Source: a virus
Virus record (IMG/VR): IMGVR_UViG_3300000255_000004
Coordinates: 737-42,109 of that record
Direction: 5' to 3' (one strand)
Length of the DNA stretch: 41,373 nucleotides
Of the stretch, positions 27,763 to 39,100 are shown in pieces. The stretch's first letter is position 1, and the number at the start of each line of letters is the position of its first letter. The notes beneath the pieces were generated by a model. The model was not told the DNA's origin, did no database searches, and saw only the letters and a program-made list of their open reading frames with translations. A program made the position numbers and the translations under genes.

Positions 27763-30105
27763 ATGCCACATATTAGCGGATTAACAGGTGGGGGTACTAC
27801 GATTGAAGTATCTGCCCTACATAATTATGGGATATCACGACAGCGTAGTGGGTTTAGTAGTTTCACAGAGGAAGCTGTATTTGGTGACATTGATATGATG
27901 CAAGTAGGTTCTGGTTTATTGCACGCTCTTGCCACCGATTTAACACGTGTATGGCCATTGTATTATGGAACTCAAATCCCACTAAATACTGCTGCTGAAG
28001 TACAAATAACAAAATCATTTTTTAGTGAAGTGAATATAAATGATGTGAAGTATACGGGTAGTGCTAATTATTGTGACAGTAATTTTGGTAATCTATTAGG
28101 TTCTAATAAATATCAACACGTTCTTTTAGTAGAAACTACCAATGAAATAGAACCGAATGCCAAAGTTAATAGTGGTATTTCTCAGAAATATAGAATTAGG
28201 TTTGAATTTGATGAAAGAGAACGATTATATAGTCAAGATCCTGAATTTAAAAGAGAATTATTTCAGTTAAATAGACGTAGACAAAATAAAGGATTGACAA
28301 TATATGCTACTGGTAATAAAGTAAATGAAGTTGATTTAGATCTTTATGGTAATAATGTTATAGGTGATGATTATACCGAATCTATGGAAGGACATCCAGG
28401 ATATCGTTGGATGGGTGCAGTTGATTCTGGGGTGGTTGCTCCTGGCTCACAACCGGATGTTAATGATTCTGATGATTGGTATTTGGGAGAAACATTAAGA
28501 AAGACATTTAAAATCAATGGTAAGTTAAGTGGGAATGATTCTGTTAGGATACAAGTATCATCAATAAAACAGAACGTAGGTTATGATTTATTGATGGATC
28601 ATACATCAACATTAGTTACTTGTGTTTCATCTAGTGGTGATGGTGATGTTGATGCTTCGGCTGAGACAATTGTTTCTGCATTAAATAATGATGATACTTT
28701 TAAATTATATTTTACTGCTTCTACCGATAGTGTAATGGGTAATAGAATTTATATTGAAAATCAAGTTCCATATACATCGGTTCATGTTACTGTAGAATAT
28801 GTTCCTGATCCGAATGGTGGCAGTACTATTGCTGGATACGCAGCGACTGCGGAACTGTTAGATGATGTGGATGGTGCAGTCACAGGGACGGTGTCTCCTG
28901 GTTGGGCATCATATGGTGTGACAGGCAGGACAGGTTTCCAAAATGGTTATGTTGGTATACCAAACCCAATGTATGGGTGGTTAAAGGTAAATATTGCAAC
29001 TTCATTGCAATTGACGGATTCTGGCAGCATAGTGATGTCAGAATCTGTTACATTTGATGAGTTATCACATGCTGGTGGCGGTGTTTATGTTGATGGGTCG
29101 GTTTTTAGAAGTCCAGGAGAATTGGTTGATATTAATTTCGAAGATAATATATTCCCATATATAAACGAAGAAGGCGGATCTCAATTAACAATAAAAGCTA
29201 GAAATAAACGAAAATTGCCTGGGTGGTTTAAACGATTTCCAAAACTAATAGATGGTGGTGCGTATCCGATGTCATATAGATTAACAATTACGGAACGTGG
29301 TATTGGTTTTTCTATATGGGATGATGCAGGGGTCGATCAAAACGATGATTATGCATGGTTTGTTTCTCAACGACTTGTTGATAATTATACTGGACAGACT
29401 AGGAGAGATCCTATATCTAATTTTCCAGTACATTGTTTATATTCTTGTTCAAGGGAGTCATTATATCCAAGTGATTTTGGAATATATTATTCTAGTGCTG
29501 CCTTGGATAGTCACGTTCCTGGTAGTCAACTGACACAAGTGCATAGATTGGGTGGGGAATCAATTGCAATCGGGTCGGATGCGTTTAGAAGTTCAACAAG
29601 TGGACAAAATGCTATAATATTATCTATACTTGATAGAGAGGATTATCTGCAAGAAGAAGAGTTATCAAAGAAAATATGGAGATTTGTTGTACGTGAATAT
29701 GACACATTTAAACCATGGGATGTTCATAAATCTGCGACTAGACATCAGACAGATAGTAATGCGGTGATAAACCCAATGGAACAATTAGCAATAACAGATG
29801 ATAATAGGTTTGTTATAACATTTCCAACTGGATTAACTACTCAAAGAGTTATGTATCCTAAAGAAGAAATTGATATGGTATGTTTTTCTTCTGCCGAAGT
29901 TGTTGCAGAAGGTTCAACAGTACCAATGAGTTCATATAATAGCGGAGCTGTTACAAATACTACCAATGAAACAGGAGAAGATCATCGTAGATATTATGGG
30001 TTAAGATCGACATTACCAAATAGTAAGGGGATGCGAGTATGCATGTTAGTATCTGGTGATTGGATATTTAATACTGATGTGAATCTAGATGTACATGGAA
30101 CTTAA
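27763..30105 (+). CDS. Virion structural protein, short paralogue of the giant neighbour
   Basis: A 780-residue protein that I do not recognise by name. The N-terminal part (SALHNYGISRQRSGF, GLLHALATDLTRVWPLYYG, EFDERERLYSQDPEF) and the block GIPNPMYGWLKVN (about 399-411) followed by LVDINFED (454-461) recur in the next gene. So does the C-terminal ~300 residues from RNKRKLPGWFKRFP (480) through PMSYRLTITERGIGF, FPVHCLYSC, KIWRFVVREYD and GMRVCML. Residues about 220-395 are an extra domain absent from the neighbour (FKINGKLSGNDSVRIQVSS, YIENQVPYTSVHVTVEY). AAGGA (27752-27756) lies 6 bases before the ATG. A peripheral baseplate or fibre-base component fits the context. Confidence 0.82.
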   Translation: MPHISGLTGGGTTIEVSALHNYGISRQRSGFSSFTEEAVFGDIDMMQVGSGLLHALATDLTRVWPLYYGTQIPLNTAAEVQITKSFFSEVNINDVKYTGSANYCDSNFGNLLGSNKYQHVLLVETTNEIEPNAKVNSGISQKYRIRFEFDERERLYSQDPEFKRELFQLNRRRQNKGLTIYATGNKVNEVDLDLYGNNVIGDDYTESMEGHPGYRWMGAVDSGVVAPGSQPDVNDSDDWYLGETLRKTFKINGKLSGNDSVRIQVSSIKQNVGYDLLMDHTSTLVTCVSSSGDGDVDASAETIVSALNNDDTFKLYFTASTDSVMGNRIYIENQVPYTSVHVTVEYVPDPNGGSTIAGYAATAELLDDVDGAVTGTVSPGWASYGVTGRTGFQNGYVGIPNPMYGWLKVNIATSLQLTDSGSIVMSESVTFDELSHAGGGVYVDGSVFRSPGELVDINFEDNIFPYINEEGGSQLTIKARNKRKLPGWFKRFPKLIDGGAYPMSYRLTITERGIGFSIWDDAGVDQNDDYAWFVSQRLVDNYTGQTRRDPISNFPVHCLYSCSRESLYPSDFGIYYSSAALDSHVPGSQLTQVHRLGGESIAIGSDAFRSSTSGQNAIILSILDREDYLQEEELSKKIWRFVVREYDTFKPWDVHKSATRHQTDSNAVINPMEQLAITDDNRFVITFPTGLTTQRVMYPKEEIDMVCFSSAEVVAEGSTVPMSSYNSGAVTNTTNETGEDHRRYYGLRSTLPNSKGMRVCMLVSGDWIFNTDVNLDVHGT

Positions 30106-30111
30106 TCCTAT

Positions 30112-33100
30112 ATGTCTGTATTTAATAATAATACAATATCACTTGATGAATTAACTCATTATGGTATATCAAATTCAAATAATGGATATGTAAGTGTTTC
30201 ATCACTGTTAATATCTTTAGTCGATGATTTGACTAAAGATTGGCAGATGTATAATGGTAATAAAGAAGAAGGTAATGAATTACGAAATATTGAAGATGAT
30301 ACTTTAATAACAAAGAAATATTTCAATCTAATATATCCAGCAACTGGATATGACGGTACTGCCAATTTTACTAATATTGTTGACGGTGACTTTAAACAAC
30401 ATGTTATTGTCTTAGAATCTACAGATGAAATGATGTTCGGTCAAGTCTGGCGAATGCGATTAGAATTTGATGAAAGAGAACGTTTATATTTCGATGATGT
30501 AGAATTCACGGAAGAACTATATCAATTAAATCTCAAATTAGATTCCGTATTATATACAACCTATGAACTTGGTAATGTGGTATCTGATAGCAAATACAAA
30601 TCAAAAGAAAAAATAACAAATCATCCAGGATATACTTTTGACGACACTTTAACAGAGTCGTGGGAAATTAATGTCGGCATACCAAATCCAATGTACGGTT
30701 GGTTAAAAGTTAATAATGCAACGGCTTCACAATTATATAATGATGGGACTATTGGTGGTATTTATGATTATAGAGAAATCTCTAGAACACATGGACAGTT
30801 AGTAGATGTAATATATGAAGATATTTTATCATATAGACAGCCATCAACTAAAGTTAATGTGGCTCTTACTGTTGATGGGATATTACACGGAGAATCTTCA
30901 TACAATATTAATGGGGATATATTAACATTAGTTAAATCTCAACCAGACGGTGCAATAATACAGGTCAGATACGAGTCATCATTAATTGAAGATACTATAA
31001 CTGATACATTCACAAGTAATGGTGAAACAACAACATTCACATTAACAGAAAGTATATTATTAGATGAAATAAAACCAATTGCAGACACTATATATATGAT
31101 GGACACAACTGTTGCTGCAGGAAGTACTGTTGATTTTGATATTACCAATATATATAACAATAAAATAATACCATATATACAGAAATATGTATATAATGTA
31201 TTAGATAATAAAGGGTGGGAATCAATTGTAGAGGGGGAGTGGGTATATAATTCTGAATTAATAGAGTTTGTCGACGGTGGTATTAAATTAATACCCAATA
31301 TTGAAACTGTTACAGAACAACAAGAATCAATTGTTACTACTACATGGGATTTCCAAAATTCAGATGAATGGACATCATTAGATGATAAGATTGAAATTAT
31401 AAATGGTTCTATTCAATTAAAAACAGAATTAATAGAACATATGTATGCTGAATTGCAGTTGTTACCATCAACTCCTTTTAATTGGACATTTGATGACACT
31501 AATGATTGGATATATGATACCCAGAATATAGAATTTAATGATGGTACTGTTAAATTAAAACCAAGTATAACAAATATATATGAATCTCAATATGTTCCTA
31601 GAATCAATACATCATGGGATTTTAATGATGAAAATAAATGGAATTATAATACTGAATTATTAGTATTTAATAATGGAGTAGTGAAGTTAAATGGTACCTT
31701 GATAAATGTACTTGGAGAACAAGATGTTTTATCCGATGTAACATTTGATTTTAATGATAATGTACTGTGGACTAAATCTGCTGAAATGGATGTTGTGGAC
31801 GGCGTTGTCAAACTTAAAGGTGTTACAAACACAGTAACAGATTATATATATAATTCCACTCCCATTGCTTTTGATATGAGTGATGTTTCGGTTTATTATA
31901 ATGCAGACTTAATAGATCAATCTGATGATGGAATATCAATAAAGTTACAACCCACATATACTCCACAAGATACTATTGTAGACAACTTACAATGGAATAT
32001 ATTTGATGATAATATGTATTCCATTGTAAATTCTGAAAATAAATCATTAAATGTTGAAAATAATACACTGTCTACTACAACTACTTTTCATCCGAGAGTT
32101 CCAGCAATATATGGAATACCAGCAACCGCAAAAATACGACAACTTGATTCAGGAAATGGATTCCATACATGTTTAATGGATAGTGGAGAATTGTATGTTC
32201 AAGGTGTTAACAATGACGGTCAGTTAGGATTAGGACATACTGATGAGGTGACCGAGTGGATGTTATCTCTTTCTAATATACGTAAAGTTGTATGTGGAGA
32301 TAGTCATTTATTGGCAATAGGATTAAACAATAAATTATATGCAACTGGAAACAATACATGGTGTCAACTTGGAAAGGATTTTGGATTTGATACGAATGAT
32401 GTAGGTGATAAATCGTATTATTCTATTGATAATTGGAGATTAAGTCATGATGGACCTATAAAAGATGTATGGGCTGGTGGGAATTCTAGTATTATAAGTT
32501 TGGCAGGACAAACAGCTAATACCATGTACTGGTCTGGTGAAAACAGAGATAATCAATTATCAGTTTCAAAATCGCATGATAGAAAGTCATGGTGGTCAGG
32601 TGTCGATCAAGAATACAAATATAGAGAATTTGTTACTGGTGGTTGGTTGAGTTGGGACAGTAATTGTCGTGGGATTTACTCAGATGACCCAGATTATATA
32701 TCTCTTAGTAATGATGTAAGTAATCCGGCGACTTGGTGGTTAGGAACTATTAAAGGATACCAAGAAATATTTAGAATGGGGAAAACTCATACACATACGT
32801 ATAGAAAAAATAAAGATTCTAATAATCAAAATATACCATTCAGTGATTATTTTAAAATAGATAAAAGTGATAGATCTTTAGAGGATTTAACAGAAAACGA
32901 ACCTATATTGTTTATGTCTGGATCGTCCGATGATGTAATAGTTGGTCACAATACAAAAGGTATTAGTTGGAGATTGGCAAATAGGTATAAGTCAGAAGTC
33001 TTGTATGATGTGGCAACTACAAGATATCTTCAAAAAACATATGAACATGTGTCTATTGACAACGGTATTACTTCAACCGGTAATACAGTAAGTACATATA

Positions 33101-36100
33101 AAGGAATCGCAGCATTTAAAAATGCATCTTTAAAAAACGCTCCATTTGCAACTTATTGGAATAATGTTACAAAGCCACCAACACAACATTCACAAAGTCA
33201 GAGTGCAGAGTCGTTCAACGCATCGCGCACATACACCTTTGAAGTTAGCTTTACTAATCCTACTGTGTTGTCTGGATTAATTTTTAAGTATGATTTGAAA
33301 GACACGTATAAAGTATCACCGGTGTATACTCCACACGGGGGTAATAATTCTACGTGGTATATTTATGGGAAGGATGGCAATACATTCTCCGCCAAGCAAA
33401 CCGGATATTTTTTAAGATATGATGTAAAAAGAGTCGTTGATAGATCGTATTCTGTATCTACTAGTGGTGTATGGACCGGTAAATTTCGTAAAAAGACTAT
33501 ATACAATTGTGGTTGGAAATACTGTTATGTCAGCTACAACGTTAATTACGGTAATCAAACGTGTCCAGCGGTTGATTCGAATGGTTACCAGACAGGTGGG
33601 ACTATCGTCGGTAATAGTTCTTGGAAATCTTGCGGTCGATCACATGGAGTTAAGGAGTATGGATACGATTTCTATAAGACTGCAAAAACAGATGCTGGTG
33701 TATATAATTTGAAAAATGGCACTTACTCTAGGCATCCGTATTCATTTCTTTATACTTATAGTGACACTAGGACTAGTGTTACTACAACTATAAGGACATG
33801 GGAACATGTGGTTGAGTTAAAGTGGGATAATATTAATGCTCATAAGACATTTCACATTGAAACTATGACAGGATTGGATTTAAGCAAAGTAAGTAATAAT
33901 TCCTCACAGATAAAGGAAATAGTTGGAGTTATAACTAAAGGTGGTTATCACATAGATACATCATATGACCCAGTAGAATGCATTAAGTCATCATCATTAT
34001 ATAATGTTATTATATATAAATCGGGGAAGATAGAACTAAGAGATAAGAACAATCCTAACGATATATCTTATACAGGAACATCTGTGGGTGAGTCTGTGGA
34101 ATATATTGGAAATTATGTGAGTGTTGGTAAAGATAGTATAATGTGGTACAATTCAACTGATACTAACTTTAAATTACAAACAACTAACTTAGTTGATGTT
34201 GATACGCCAATGTATGTTTATCCTGAATATACTGCACCAGTACCAGAATATGTAGACTATGATACTTCATTAACTGTTGAATCAATATCCCCAATATCAA
34301 TGGGATCCGGGGATCATCAAGAGTTATTTACTGATGAATTTATTATAACATTAGAACCAAATGAATCTATCGATGTAACATTATCTCATGATCATAATGA
34401 CTATCTTGGACAACTTTTAACACAAGTTAGTGTAATGAATCCAGTAGAAACGTCTACAACATGGGGTGGTATTGGTGTATTGGATACTACTAGTTTTGAT
34501 AAAACAAATGGTATAGCGGGGGTGTTAAATAGATTACAGTTAGATAGAGATACAAGTAATGAGTCTACCTTTCAATTAACAAATGTGGTTGATATATCAT
34601 GTGGGGATAGTCATTGTCTTGCTCTATTGGACACTGGTGAAGTATATGGTATTGGTGACAATTCAAAGTTACAGTTAGGTGGTTTAAGCGAAGGCGGGTC
34701 GTACAATGAGTGGACGAAATTGGATATTAGAGTTGCTGCAGAGGATCCCGCTCTTATTGCAAAAGATGTGGTATGTGGTTATAATAGAAGTGCGATAATA
34801 TTAGAAAATGATGATTTATTGGTTTGTGGAGAACGTGGTCTTGACTACATGGGTGTAGGACAAGAAATATGGTTGGAGGAAGAGGGTACTGGCAACCCAT
34901 GGGTTGCTGTTGGAAAGGAAATTCCTAATATATTTTGGCGATTCAGTAGTATATCAAATGTGAAATCAATAGCTTTTGGTAAGCGTTTTTCCATGGTGGT
35001 GAAACATGATGGTACTGTATGGGCTACTGGATCCGGCAATCATTTGGGCACGACTTCAACTGGTAGAAGATCTAGTAGAGATTGGGTTCAATCTAATATA
35101 ACAGCAGTAGACTATGTAATATGTGGAGATCATTATGCCATATCTGTTAAATCTGACGGAACAATGTACGTTACCGGTGCTGACAATCCTGGTTATGGAA
35201 CACATTTTTTACCAGTGTGGACGAACGCTGGAGGTTTAAGTTCTATGGGTGTTTCAGGATACGAGTTCAACATGAATTGGTATGAGATGTCGGGTACTTT
35301 TGGTCCTAGTACGTTAGCAAAGGTAGTATGTGGCAAAGAACACACAATGACATTAGGAACTGATGGGTTTGTACGAGGTACTGGTCAAAAAATAGGTTCT
35401 AGTTCTAGAGGACAATTAGGATACCCCATAGGGGTATCCCCATTAAATGGTTCTTCTAGTACCCGCGGGTGGGGATTGCTGGGGTTTGTACTTTCAGATA
35501 TAACAGATGTAATAGACATAGAATGTGGTGCATATTCTACTTATGCTCTTAAGAAGGATGGTAGCATATGGGCATGTGGTTGGAATACCACTGGTGAGTT
35601 GGGGGTTGGAAACAATATCGAAATACACTATGGACCAAATCTCTGGCGTAGAATAAGTGTTGAAAGTTCCTTGCTTGGAACCATAGGGTTGCCGATAGGG
35701 TCATATAATGGTAAATTAAACTACATCAGTATTGATCATATGTTTACTGACGATACTCACAATAATCTTATTACTAAAATATATTTTGCACATCCTATTC
35801 CTAATTTAAGACGAATATATGTTTTATTTAATGGTGTATTACAAAAGAAAACAGGATATAGTTTTGAAGATGTTCCTCCTGGGTTAACCCATCAAGTTGA
35901 CGGTGTTGATGTTCCAGTAGAATATATTTTAGTAGTAGAAGGTTACTATCCGTGGTTCAACTCATCAACTCCGATAGAGATATATGAATACTCCTTTATA
36001 TCTCCTGGTGATTATTTTAATTATTGGTTAGTGGCAAATGACCGTGATAGATCTCGTTTTGCATCTGACCCACTGGATGTAAAGGGATTGTTAGATGGTT

Positions 36101-39100
36101 TCTGTCAACTCGGAGTTGGACCTTCTGATAATAGTAATAATGTTGCCATTTTGTATGCAGGGATTTCGGGGATTTCAAACGGCGAGGGCGTCAGTAAATT
36201 TGTTTTTACTGGGGGTATTACTGGAACATATAATCCATATTATTTGTCTGGTATAACCGAATCTACTCAATCCATATTACTAGATAATGTTTTTTATATT
36301 GAATCATTATCGTTTATTGAGGAAATTAAACCAACTAATACTAATATAAAATATGCCCTGTCGTTTGATAATGGATATACATGGAATACTCCAACAAATT
36401 CTGATATTGATATAACCACCCATGGTGTAGATGCAGATGTTATAATGGATTATGATTTTAATACGATTCCGTCATCAGCGACAACGTTAGACATACAGAT
36501 GTATTTTACTACGGAAGATGACGATATTACACCAAGTGTTCGTGATATTAAGTTTAACGTAAAACCTTTTACATTTTCACAAAAACAAAATATTTTGGGG
36601 GATGATGTAACGTTAATAACAAGTGGAACTAATATTGTCTCAATAAAAAATAATACTATTCATAAAGAATCATATAAGATAATTACATCTTATATAACAC
36701 AACAAGTTTCAGATGTGACACGCAGTGTGCCGACATCTATTGTAATAGATGATACAGTTCCTGACGGCACTACTATATTATATAGTTTAAGTTTTGATAA
36801 TAAAGACAACTGGACAACTGCGAATAATTCCACTGATATGAATACTTTTGATTTTACTAGTTATACAGTTGATGATATATATCTTAAAATTACGATGACG
36901 GCAACTGGCGATGTAACTCCAACGATTAATTTAATATCACTTAAACTGACTAATACTTTAGATGTCTTTGTCAAAGATATATATCCTAGTGAAACTATAA
37001 TAGGGATTAAAAAAACGGGAATAAGTAGTCTGTTAAATACCGATAATCTTAATGATGTGAGAGATATATCAATCAATGCAACAACCCCAACTGGTACTAG
37101 TATAGAATATTATGGAGATTTTTCTACTGATCCTACAACTCAACAACCAATTTCTACCGCCAGTAATTTATCACCAGTAGTTGTAAATGGTGATACATTT
37201 TATTTAATTATAAAACTCAAAACGACTGATGATGCTATAACTCCAACCATTGAAAATGTGTCATTTGATTTACATGAGAAAGACGTTCCATATATACATG
37301 ATGTAGATATATACAGTACTGATCCTAATATTGTTAATAATATGAGTTATGTTCCAATAGATGTATCTAAAATCACTTCTATTGAACACGTTGTATTGAC
37401 ACATGATATACCAGATAATACTTCTATAAAATTTAAAATTGACATAGATGGTGTTGAATCAACATATGATACTGTTGAAATGTTTTCTTATTATTTAAAA
37501 AGTGATACATTTATTGCTGATATTTCGGGTAAAACTGAGATGATAATTGGCATAGAGTTATCATCAACGTCTGAAAGAATAAGTCCGTCAATATCATCTA
37601 TGATATTAAATATTAATGAATCTTATGATATTATTGTAAGCACACATATTGATTATAAAACGAATGGAGTTATGTATACCAATAATACCATTGACATATT
37701 AGATATGTCATCCATTGAAAGTGTTTTGATTAATGAACATAATCCATTAGAAACCGATGTCAGATATTCAGTATCATTTGATGGTAAAGATACTTGGGAA
37801 CACGGCAACGGTAGTGATTTCACTGGCGGTTATAGTTTATCTGAATTGAATAACTTTTTAGTAGGAAGTGATATAGAAAATAAGAATAATCTTGACATTG
37901 CTATTTGTTTAATTAGTAGTGATGATGGTACAATTAGTCCAAGTGTATCTTCTTTAATATTAAATATGACTGAAAAATTTAATATTATTATTAATACACC
38001 AACATCATATCCAGAACATGGATATGTGCAGACAAATATATCTATATCTTTACATGATATAGAATCAATTGATAATGTTATTGTTGATGAAACTGTACCA
38101 TTAACTACTGATATAAAATATGTCATTTCTACCGACTCTAGAAATGATTGGGTTACTCAATCAGGATCAGTTAATGTATCACAAATATCCAATGTTATTA
38201 ATAATGGTATGACTTCTACTGAATTTATAACTTATTTAAAATCATCTGATTTTAAAAATGTGTTAGGTACGGATAATGGACAGACATTAGATATTATGGC
38301 TGTGCTTATTAGTCATGATAACATTTATACTCCATCATTGTTTGGTATAACATTAGAAGTTAGTAAAATGACACAAGTTGTAGAAAGTACGACAATAGAA
38401 TATGACACATTAAGTGCCGACAATTATATAACTTCTGATGCAATTCCATTGTCAAGTGCATATATAATATCAATTGATAGCATAGTAATTGATGAAACTA
38501 TACCAACGGGTACTAGTATAAAGTATGGGGTTTCTACCAATGGTACTGATTTCGTATATAGAAACGATTCGAATGAATTATCTTCTTATATAACTGGATT
38601 GTCAATAAATAATATAGAATCTTTATATATTCAATTAAATATATCAACTACTGATACTGGACTCACACCTTTTGTGAATTCAATAACGTTGAATTCGACA
38701 GATTCAAGAGAGGTTGTGATTGACTCGGTAGAAACATATAATACTAATAATAGTAGTAGTATTATATCTGATTTTATATTATTGGATGATAGACCGTCTA
38801 GTGATGAGTATACGATTGGTGTTCACAAAATAAAAACAATTACAATTAATGAAACTAAACCTACTGGTACAGATATAAAGTATTCTGCAAAATTTAGTGA
38901 AAATGGTTCGTGGGAAATATCTACTGGTGATATATCTGATGTTGAGTATGGACACTCTTCTGATGACTTTAAAACTTGGATAGAAAATAAAGATTTTGAT
39001 GGAATAAACACTATGTCTATTGGGATACATTTAATGTCAAATGATGACGGTACGGCAACACCAAGTGTTGGTTCAATCATATTAGATATATTAGATATTG

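Noticed and set aside
32131-35620. RCC1-like region as eukaryotic contamination or an assembly join
   Set aside because: The frame is continuous for more than 10 kb, with the same phage-like codon use on both sides and scaffold ends that match the neighbouring gene.
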